The translations under genes and the position numbers were made by a program. Below the pieces are notes generated by a model. It ran no database searches. It was given only the letters and a program-made list of their open reading frames with translations, and was not told the origin of the DNA. Source: an uncultured Sphingorhabdus sp. (GTDB lineage Bacteria; Pseudomonadota; Alphaproteobacteria; Sphingomonadales; Sphingomonadaceae). From it: a DNA stretch of 38,866 nucleotides. Shown piece after piece: positions 32,592 through 38,866 of the stretch (its first letter is position 1; each line of letters opens with the position of its first letter). Location: positions 1 to 38,866 of the forward strand of contig CALDZL010000058.1 in NCBI GenBank assembly GCA_937944295.1. The letters are read 5' to 3'.

Positions 32592-33854
32592 TCACAGTCC
32601 AAGACGCTCAACAGAGGCTCTGGGCAGGAATAATAAGGCGCTACCACGCGCTGCCATCCCGCCTGAGATAGCCTTTGCACGCTCACCAGCCCCCCAGAAA
32701 CTATCAAAACGATTAGCCCCTTTAATAGCGCCGCCTGTATCCTGTGCTATCCACATACCATTGGGTTCCGCACGATCCATCGATATCCAAACAGGAGCAC
32801 CCAGCGGCGTATATTTCGGATCAGCCGCAACGCTGCTTTCCGCTACAACAGGAAGTCCCAGCGCGCCGAGTGGGCCTGCACCTGTTAATTCTTGAAAGAA
32901 AACATAGCTTTTATTTTCTTGCATGATTTTACGCCCTTCCTCAGGGTTCCGCCTGAGCCAAGCCGTGATACCTTGCAAAGAGGATTCCCCAGGGCCAAGC
33001 AAACCACGTTCTTTCATCAAACGGCCAATACCCGTATAATCATGGCCGTTTTGACTGGCATACCCGATCCTCATGATACTGCCATCGGGCGCGCGTAAGC
33101 GTCCGGAACCTTGGATTTGTAGAAAAAAGAAATCTATAGGATCTTTGGCCCATGCTATTTCAAGACCACGCCCTTCGAGCGAACCATTTTCAATTGCGGC
33201 ACGGTCCTCATAAAGCGTATAACCCTCTTCGTCAAAACGCTTGCCTCTAATTGTTTTAGAACTTACTGATTCCACATTAAAACGCTCTAAATCTTCTGAC
33301 GTTAAATCTTCGGATGGAATAGTGAGCAAATCGTCGGGTTTCGCATATACAGGAACATCAAATCCAGCGATCTTATCTCTCGACCCCTCTATCTCAGGCT
33401 CAAAATAACCTGTTACAAAAGATCGGCCATCGCCCACTTGGATAGCAACCATATATGTCGCAAAAAATGTTACTGCATCATCGTCCCATGTCTTAGCCGC
33501 ATCGCAAGGCTCTCGCCAATCCGCGCCCTCGGTTAGGCCGCTCACATCTTTGCGCCATATTACCGAGCGGCATGAAGTTATAAATGCAGCCAATGCAGCG
33601 CTGGCATCTTCATCATTAATGCCAAGTTCTCCTATGTCAGGTCCGCGCACAACGCCCAGAGTCTCAGACGTAGTACCGTCACCAGGTTGCTCTGGCGCGG
33701 GCAATGGTTCGCGTGCTATTGCACCAATGGGCTGTGCTGCAACTTCATCTGCAGTCTTTGGGATGGAAATATTAGTACTAGGGGGTATTATAGTCGAACA
33801 AGATGCCAAAAATAGGCTGAATCCGCCAAGCGAAACAAGAGGTTTAATTGGCAT
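32592..33854 (-). CDS. mltA: membrane-bound lytic murein transglycosylase A (lipoprotein)
   Basis: This is a lipoprotein of about 420 residues. The start at 33854 shares one base with the stop of the Tim44-like gene (TAATG), giving MPIKPLVSLGGFSLFLASC with lipobox L-A-S-C. The MltA domain shows YFEPEIEGSR, EGRGLEIAWAKDPIDFFFLQIQGSGRL, and the 3D domain IAQDTGGAIKGANRFDSFWGAG, whose Asp is the catalytic residue. It cleaves the glycan strand with anhydromuramyl formation. An earlier in-frame ATG at 33884 is less likely because it lacks the lipoprotein opening. Confidence 0.93.
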   Translation of the reverse strand: MPIKPLVSLGGFSLFLASCSTIIPPSTNISIPKTADEVAAQPIGAIAREPLPAPEQPGDGTTSETLGVVRGPDIGELGINDEDASAALAAFITSCRSVIWRKDVSGLTEGADWREPCDAAKTWDDDAVTFFATYMVAIQVGDGRSFVTGYFEPEIEGSRDKIAGFDVPVYAKPDDLLTIPSEDLTSEDLERFNVESVSSKTIRGKRFDEEGYTLYEDRAAIENGSLEGRGLEIAWAKDPIDFFFLQIQGSGRLRAPDGSIMRIGYASQNGHDYTGIGRLMKERGLLGPGESSLQGITAWLRRNPEEGRKIMQENKSYVFFQELTGAGPLGALGLPVVAESSVAADPKYTPLGAPVWISMDRAEPNGMWIAQDTGGAIKGANRFDSFWGAGERAKAISGGMAARGSALLFLPRASVERLGL

Positions 33855-34525
33855 TATGCAGCATCTGTCGCTGTCAATGTCCAATTTCTATCACTGTTTT
33901 TAACATCACGCTCAAATGTCCAAATATCATGCGTTTCAACTGCGTCAGAGAGAGAACCGCCAATGATATTACCGTCTTTATCACGTGTAAGAGCGGCAAT
34001 ATCTGCATCGAAGCGTACTGTAATCCGAGCAATTGGTTTCTCAAACTCTGCTTCAATAATCCTTATCTTTTCGATGCGTACAAGCTTATTCTCAACAATC
34101 TGACCCGCTTGTTCACGCGCCGAAATCACCGTTTCAAAATCAGCATATACATCTGCATCGCACAAATTGCGCAATTCTTCACGATTACCGCTCCAAAATG
34201 ATGATAGCGTAAGTTCATAAGCCGCTTTTGCACCTGCACTAAATTGGGCAAGGTTAAAGCCCCTATCCGCCGCCATGATAGTGCGCAAAGAATTTTCTGC
34301 AGCACCGTCAACCAATTCAGTTTCAATAGCTTGCGCTTCTATTTTCTCTGCTGTGCGCTGCATGAAATCCACGACATCTGTGTTAGCATTTTCATTGGTA
34401 GATATTTCATCACCTTGACGCAAAATCGGTTTTTGCTCATGTCCCGTTCTTTTACCCAACACAGAATATAGGCGTAAACCAAGAAAAGCAGCTACCATCG
34501 CTAATAAAACAATATCAAAAGTCAC
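33854..34525 (-). CDS. Tim44-like domain protein
   Basis: This 223-residue protein opens with one membrane helix (VTFDIVLLAMVAAFLGLRLYSVLG) and then carries a charged linker and a C-terminal Tim44/TimA domain (about 70-215), with AKAAYELTLSSFWSGNREELRNLCDADVYADFE. Relatives in alphaproteobacteria are the bacterial counterpart of mitochondrial Tim44. The start is GTG at 34525, with GGAGG 4 nt upstream, slightly close. It is divergent from secB, and followed by mltA and smr with overlapping or short gaps. The function is unestablished; membrane tethering is inferred. Confidence 0.88.
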   Translation of the reverse strand: MTFDIVLLAMVAAFLGLRLYSVLGKRTGHEQKPILRQGDEISTNENANTDVVDFMQRTAEKIEAQAIETELVDGAAENSLRTIMAADRGFNLAQFSAGAKAAYELTLSSFWSGNREELRNLCDADVYADFETVISAREQAGQIVENKLVRIEKIRIIEAEFEKPIARITVRFDADIAALTRDKDGNIIGGSLSDAVETHDIWTFERDVKNSDRNWTLTATDAA

Positions 34526-34878
34526 ACAACCTCCGTGTTGCCATCCCACTTGGGATATTGGCTAATAAATTATCATTCACCATTTCTATTGGTGACCTAT
34601 ATCACTCTATTAGTTGAATATAGGTTTAACGGGATAAAATCTTGCAAAATCTGTGACAGAAAATTATTCTATTCATCAGTAAAATCTTAGCCCGTATGAT
34701 TTGCATATAGTTGCAATTCTCGACAAATACAAACATCTAATCTTGTTATTATTTGATAATAAGCAAATTGTTGCTCTTAACCTAAAGCCCTGCTAGGCGA
34801 TTTTCAAACGATTTGCATTATATGCCGAACCAATTTAACCTATCACATTTTACTTTAGAACGGAAAAGAAGATATAAT
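34526..34878. other. divergent intergenic region between the Tim44-like gene and secB
   Basis: The region is AT-rich and must hold promoters for both sides. A 7-bp stem (TTATTAT / ATAATAA, at about 34745-34762) is the only clear hairpin. No protein gene or RNA family was recognised. Confidence 0.4.
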
Positions 34879-35400
34879 ATGGCCAAAAAGAAAGTCGAAG
34901 ATGATGGCGCTGTAAAATCAGAAAAATTAAGCGCAAATGGCGAGGACAACCAGCCACACGCTGGATTGTTATTGCAATATGTCAAGGACCTATCAGTAGA
35001 AAACCCAAATTCTCCAGCATGTTTTAGTTGGAATGATCAACCTCAAGTGGATGTTCAAGTCAATATTCAAGTGCATAAAATCAGCGATGAAGTGAATGAA
35101 GTGGAAATGGTTTTGACCACAAAAGCAACGTCTGAACAAGGCGTACTCTATGCCGTTGAACTTTCTTATGCTGGATTATTTGGAATAAGGAATGTGCCTG
35201 AACAACAAGCTCATGAATTTTTATTTGGTGAAGCGCCGCATTTGATATTCCCATTTGCACGCCGCGTAATTTCTGACGCAACTCGCGATGCAGGTTTCCC
35301 GCCATTAACCCTTGATCCCATCGATTTTAATATGCTTTACATACAGCAACGTGCGCAAGCTGATGAATTAGCTAATGGACAACCAGCAGGCGAAGCTTAA
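34879..35400 (+). CDS. secB: protein-export chaperone SecB
   Basis: This 173-residue cytosolic chaperone binds unfolded preproteins and delivers them to SecA. The core is LLLQYVKDLSVENPNSPACF, then VDVQVNIQVHKISDEVNEVEMVLTTKA and the FPFARRVISDATRDAGFPPLTLDPIDFNMLY segment. I take the ATG at 34879 (MAKKKVE), after AAGAAG; an in-frame ATG at 34813 gives an unconserved extension. SecB next to a Tim44-like gene, mltA and smr is a common alphaproteobacterial arrangement. murJ follows after 26 nt. Confidence 0.96.
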   Translation: MAKKKVEDDGAVKSEKLSANGEDNQPHAGLLLQYVKDLSVENPNSPACFSWNDQPQVDVQVNIQVHKISDEVNEVEMVLTTKATSEQGVLYAVELSYAGLFGIRNVPEQQAHEFLFGEAPHLIFPFARRVISDATRDAGFPPLTLDPIDFNMLYIQQRAQADELANGQPAGEA

Positions 35401-35426
35401 TTTATGTTGATGCAGATAGACCGCAT

Positions 35427-37001
35427 ATGAATCTGCTTAAATCTACAGGAATCATAGGCGGCATGACATTGGTCAGCCGCCTATTTGGTTTTGTGCGTGA
35501 TATATTGGTTGTTCGCTTATTAGGCGCCAGCGCTATAGGCGATGCTTGGCAAATTGCTTTCATGCTGCCCAACATTTTCCGCCGTCTTTTTGCCGAAGGC
35601 GCATTTTCAGCTGCTTTTGTTCCTTTATTCAATCGCAAAATGGGCCATCAAGATTACAGAGAAGGCAAGCGTCACGCAGAGCTTTTTTCTATCGAAGTCC
35701 TATCAATATTTGTCCCTGTTCTGATATTATTTTCCGCTATCATCATGATAGCCATGCCTGGCGTACTATGGATATTTGATGATTTTGGTGAAGGTGGTCG
35801 CGTTAATACAACGTCGATAACTCTCTCAAGGATAACATTTCCCTACCTAGCTCTTATCAGCCTCACCACTTTATTCGCCGCTATTCTCAATTCAATTAAC
35901 CGCTTTACCGCTGCCGCTTTTGCACCCGTTTTACTCAATATTTGTATGATTAGTGCTTTGCTCTATTCATTATGGGCCTATGGCGAAGAAAACAGCACCA
36001 ATATTGCTTATGCACTGGCTTATGCAGTGACCATAGCAGGGCTATTACAACTGCTCTGGCTCTATTATTGGACCAGAAAAGCAGGTTTCAAAATTACCAT
36101 CAAGCGTCCAAAACTCTCCTCCGATGTTAATGAATTAGGCGTGCTTATCATTCCTGCTATATTTGGTGCTGGCGTTTATCAAATAAGCCGCTTTTTGGAT
36201 CTATTTTTTCTAGGGCAATTGGAAACAGGGTCATTTGTATATTTGGCCGCAGCAGACCGATTAAACCAATTGCCTCTGGGCATGATTGGTATCGCATTGG
36301 GTATTGCGATATTACCATCCCTATCCAGATTTATTGCCAAAGACGATATAGCCGGCGCACAGCGCGTTCAGAGCAATGCCATCGAGCTTGGTCTATTGTT
36401 AACGACACCAGCCGCCATTGGATTGTTTTTTGCCGCTGAACCATTGATTACAGCCATATATAATCATGGCCGATTCACTGCGCATGATGCTAGTCAAACA
36501 GCATCAGTCGTGATGATGCTGGTGCTGGGTTTACCCGCCTATGTATTGGTGAAAATATTAACACCTGGTTTTTTTGCGCGTAAAGATACTAAAACCCCTG
36601 TATACACTGCAACCATATCTTTACTAATAAACATCGCCCTTAATATCATATTCATTATCATCTATGATTATGGAGTTGCGGGCCTTGCATTGGCTGGTGC
36701 AATTTCCGCTTGGTGCAACACAATATTGCTCTATTTCATATTAAAAAAACGCGGTCATTTTTACATTGAAAGCGATTTATTCACGCGAATTATTCGTATC
36801 ATCATTTCTGCTATCGCCATGGGTTTTATGCTATATTATTTTAGGGATTATGGCATAGATTATTACAGCGGCAGTATTTTTGAACGATTTTTATCTATTG
36901 GCTTATTGGTCGGTACTGGCGCTATTGTATATTTTATAATGGCATGGTTTACAGGCGCAATTGATCGCACCAAGATTAATATATTAAGAGGCCGAGCCTA
37001 A
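35427..37001 (+). CDS. murJ: lipid II flippase MurJ
   Basis: This 524-residue polytopic membrane protein has about 14 helices. The opening MNLLKSTGIIGGMTLVSRLFGFVRDILVVRLLGASAIGDAWQIAFMLPNIFRRLFAEGAF is the MurJ/MviN signature, with the Arg-rich sites needed for lipid II transport. It flips lipid II across the inner membrane for peptidoglycan assembly. No ribosome site precedes the ATG, so it may be coupled to secB. trpS follows about 33 nt downstream. Confidence 0.96.
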   Translation: MNLLKSTGIIGGMTLVSRLFGFVRDILVVRLLGASAIGDAWQIAFMLPNIFRRLFAEGAFSAAFVPLFNRKMGHQDYREGKRHAELFSIEVLSIFVPVLILFSAIIMIAMPGVLWIFDDFGEGGRVNTTSITLSRITFPYLALISLTTLFAAILNSINRFTAAAFAPVLLNICMISALLYSLWAYGEENSTNIAYALAYAVTIAGLLQLLWLYYWTRKAGFKITIKRPKLSSDVNELGVLIIPAIFGAGVYQISRFLDLFFLGQLETGSFVYLAAADRLNQLPLGMIGIALGIAILPSLSRFIAKDDIAGAQRVQSNAIELGLLLTTPAAIGLFFAAEPLITAIYNHGRFTAHDASQTASVVMMLVLGLPAYVLVKILTPGFFARKDTKTPVYTATISLLINIALNIIFIIIYDYGVAGLALAGAISAWCNTILLYFILKKRGHFYIESDLFTRIIRIIISAIAMGFMLYYFRDYGIDYYSGSIFERFLSIGLLVGTGAIVYFIMAWFTGAIDRTKINILRGRA

Positions 37002-37034
37002 TGTTTGGCTGTTCACTACAATAAGGAAAAGATT

Positions 37035-38042
37035 ATGCGCGTCGTATCTGGCATTCAGCCGACTGGAAATTTGCATTTGGGCAACTATCTAGGCGCAATT
37101 AAAAATTGGGTGAAAATGCAAGAAGAAGCAGAATGTTTTTTCTTTTTAGCTGACTTGCACGCTATAACAGTAACCAATGATCCCGCCACATTATCAGCCA
37201 ACACACGTGAAATGGCAGCCGCTCTTATCGCATCTGGCATTGACCCAGATAAATCAACAATATTCAATCAAGCCCGCGTAAGTGGCCATACAGAATTGGC
37301 TTGGATGTTATTTTGCAGCACACCATTAGGTTGGTTGGACCGTATGACCCAATTTAAAGAAAAATCAGGTAAGCATAAACAGCGCGCATCCATGGGGCTT
37401 TATAGCTATCCTGTACTGCAAGCCGCTGATGTGCTTATTTACCAAGCCACACATGTCCCCGTTGGTGATGATCAGAAACAACATCTCGAACTTGCCCGTG
37501 AAATTGCAAGCAAATTTAATCACGACACTGGACAGGATGTTTTCACCTTACCCGAAGCTTTTATTAACGGCCCTGCGGCTCGCGTCATGTCTTTGCGCGA
37601 CGGCACTGCCAAAATGTCAAAATCAGACCCCTCTGATTTAAGCCGTATCAACTTAAGCGATAGCAATGATGACATTTCCAAGAAAATTAAAAAAGCACGT
37701 ACAGATGCGGAACTTTTACCATCAGAGATGGAAGGATTAGAAAATCGCCCAGAAGTGCGTAATTTGATAAATATCTATGCCGCCATTGCCGATGAAGAAC
37801 CACAAACAATATTATCGCAATATGCAGGGCAAGGGTTTGGTACTTTTAAACCCGCACTTATTGATCTGGTGATTACGACTTTAAGCCCGATTCGCGAGCG
37901 ATTCATAGCCCTAAAATCTGATGAAAAAATGTTAGATACTATATTAGGAAATGGAGCAAGAAAGGCTCAAAATGAGGCACAAAAAACTGTCGAGTTTTCC
38001 TATAAGGCACTGGGGTTATTAAGAAATAAATTATATTGTTAA
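37035..38042 (+). CDS. trpS: tryptophan--tRNA ligase
   Basis: This 336-residue class I synthetase charges tRNA-Trp. The HIGH-like motif is GNLHLGNY (11-18) and the KMSKS motif AKMSKSDPSD lies about residues 194-203. The start at 37035 (MRVVSGIQPTG) is the family opening and has AAGGA 9 nt upstream; the in-frame TTG at 37005 is an unlikely alternative. A terminator follows at 38054. Only secB and murJ are upstream on the same strand. Confidence 0.97.
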   Translation: MRVVSGIQPTGNLHLGNYLGAIKNWVKMQEEAECFFFLADLHAITVTNDPATLSANTREMAAALIASGIDPDKSTIFNQARVSGHTELAWMLFCSTPLGWLDRMTQFKEKSGKHKQRASMGLYSYPVLQAADVLIYQATHVPVGDDQKQHLELAREIASKFNHDTGQDVFTLPEAFINGPAARVMSLRDGTAKMSKSDPSDLSRINLSDSNDDISKKIKKARTDAELLPSEMEGLENRPEVRNLINIYAAIADEEPQTILSQYAGQGFGTFKPALIDLVITTLSPIRERFIALKSDEKMLDTILGNGARKAQNEAQKTVEFSYKALGLLRNKLYC

Positions 38043-38053
38043 ATTTCATCCTT

Positions 38054-38079
38054 AAGATTTAACAAAATCTTTCTTTTTT
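38054..38079 (+). terminator. rho-independent terminator after trpS
   Basis: AAGATTT (38054-38060) pairs with AAATCTT (38065-38071), with a four-base loop, followed by TCTTTTTT. The stem is AT-rich and weak, but the T-run is clear, and it lies 12 bases past the stop codon. Confidence 0.65.
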
Positions 38080-38153
38080 GCTATGTTCAAACAAGGTTCA
38101 GCTTAAAGAGCATAATATTTATGTAGTAAGCGTAAAAATTTCGGAGATATGAT

Positions 38154-38866
38154 ATGTCTAAAAAAATAACCAGCCGCCTGGCATTATCCTTTGCCCCTAT
38201 CATGCTGCTGTCATTGGGGGCATGCGCAGCACCATTTCAAGCCGACGTTTCGCGTTTTCAGCAGCTGCCTGCACCGCAAGGACAAACATTCTCTGTATCA
38301 ACCAACAATCCAGAGCTTGAAGGTGGGCTTGAATTTGCTACTTATGCAGGCCTAGTTGCGGAACAAATGCAGGAAATCGGATATGTACCAGCAGCTAGTC
38401 CTACCGATGCCGATTTAGTTGTAAATCTAAATTATGGAATCGACGATGGCGAAGAAAGAACGGTTGTTCGCTCCTCAGGTTTTAACTCTTTCCACAGCCG
38501 CTTTGGTTTCAGCAGATTTGGTCGCAGAGGTTTTGGCAGACGCGGTTTTGGCAGACGTGGTTTCGGACGCCGTGGTTTCGGACGCCGTGGTTTCAAAAGC
38601 AGCTTCATTTTTGGGTTTCATAACCCTTATTTATTTGGTGGACACGGTTTTGGTGGATTTGACAGTGTTAGAAGCTTCACCGTCTATAAAAGCAATATTG
38701 ATCTAAAAATTGATAATAAAGCGACAGGTGAGCGCCTTTTTGAAGGCAAGGCCAATGCAGAATCACGGTCTAATAATTTGACATATTTGATACCCAATCT
38801 GGTCGATGCAATGTTCACCAATTTCCCTGGTGGAAATGGTGAAACCTTACGAATTTCTATTGCGCC
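38154..38866 (+). CDS. DUF4136 lipoprotein with RRGFG repeats, C-terminus cut by window edge
   Basis: The frame opens at 38154 with a GGAG (38143-38146) 7 nt upstream and stays open to the window edge (237 codons). The signal ends LSLGAC, a good lipobox, so the product is a lipoprotein. A DUF4136-like domain is suggested by the LVVNLNYGID, KATGERLFEGKA and NLVDAMFTNFPG stretches. Between them lies a Phe/Arg/Gly-rich loop with five FGRRG units (about residues 122-146), an insert common in size but not in sequence among sphingomonad members. The insert could be a flexible or RNA/anion-binding segment, which is inference. Confidence 0.8.
   Translation, partial: MSKKITSRLALSFAPIMLLSLGACAAPFQADVSRFQQLPAPQGQTFSVSTNNPELEGGLEFATYAGLVAEQMQEIGYVPAASPTDADLVVNLNYGIDDGEERTVVRSSGFNSFHSRFGFSRFGRRGFGRRGFGRRGFGRRGFGRRGFKSSFIFGFHNPYLFGGHGFGGFDSVRSFTVYKSNIDLKIDNKATGERLFEGKANAESRSNNLTYLIPNLVDAMFTNFPGGNGETLRISIA
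38517..38591 (+). repeat. five 15-bp repeats encoding FGRRG
   Basis: Five consecutive 15-base units (38517-38531, 38532-38546, 38547-38561, 38562-38576, 38577-38591) each encode Phe-Gly-Arg-Arg-Gly. The last two units are identical at the DNA level; the others differ at a few codon positions. The array sits in the DUF4136 lipoprotein gene. Confidence 0.7.

Noticed and set aside
32592-32707. Longer smr start inside mltA
   Set aside because: The extra 42 residues lie over the C-terminus of mltA and have no Smr-family character. The ATG at 32581 lies just after the mltA stop.
38434-38706. Plus-strand frame beginning MESTMAKKERLFAPQ
   Set aside because: It is an out-of-frame reading of the RRGFG-repeat lipoprotein gene, with no ribosome site. 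The lipoprotein frame from 38154 has a signal and GGAG site.

Overview
The window looks like chromosomal DNA of an alphaproteobacterium, most likely from the Sphingomonadales. This rests on protein character and gene order: a Coq7-type quinone hydroxylase, the blocks proA-nadD-rsfS-rlmH-EnvC-ctpA-dsbB-coq7 and secB / Tim44-like-mltA-smr, and several small lineage-specific envelope proteins. The DNA is unusually AT-rich for that order (roughly 40% GC by eye, not computed). No rRNA, tRNA, CRISPR array, phage or intact insertion sequence was found. Coding density is high and genes are tightly packed, often with TAATG or ATGA overlaps and several GTG or TTG starts.

Region 1 (1-1493) is accessory. 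A minus-strand pair encodes a 66-residue peptide with a double-glycine leader (MRILSNNECAMVSGG) followed 19 nt later by a secreted ClpP/crotonase-fold protein cut by the window edge. Upstream lies a 650-base gap with a run of nine C/G, three mutually complementary arms able to form alternative hairpins, and a separate strong hairpin that may end a small RNA.

Region 2 (1494-9456) is housekeeping: a GST-like protein, ubiG, lysC, an FMN nitronate-monooxygenase-like enzyme, two PH-domain membrane proteins and a DUF885 peptidase. Region 3 (9463-17538, all minus) is a lineage-specific exported protein, a rhomboid protease, coq7, dsbB, then ctpA, envC-like, rlmH, rsfS, nadD and proA, joining envelope remodelling, ribosome maturation, NAD and proline synthesis.

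Region 4 (17883-24971) holds an M23 peptidase overlapping a bactofilin gene (a cell-shape module), DUF3047 and DUF547 secreted proteins, comM with an odd start codon, a second secreted ClpP-fold-like protein, a PGPGW membrane protein and a thioredoxin-fold peroxiredoxin-like protein. Region 5 (25039-28514) is the conserved rpmH-rnpA-yidD-yidC-engB block for ribosome, RNase P and membrane-protein insertion.

Region 6 (28529-30828) is an accessory insert between engB and dapE. It holds a GST, an extraordinary exported Cys/Ala protein (24 Cys, most in a four-turn-register pattern including perfect 11-residue repeats), its own promoter and terminator, and a His/Trp-rich protein of unknown function coupled to dapE. 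Region 7 (30825-38866) is dapE, then convergent smr, mltA and a Tim44-like gene, then secB, murJ, trpS and an edge-truncated DUF4136 lipoprotein with RRGFG repeats.

The best candidates for something undescribed are the Cys-stripe protein at 29582-29935 and the double-glycine peptide / ClpP-fold pair at 1-840 with its leader region.
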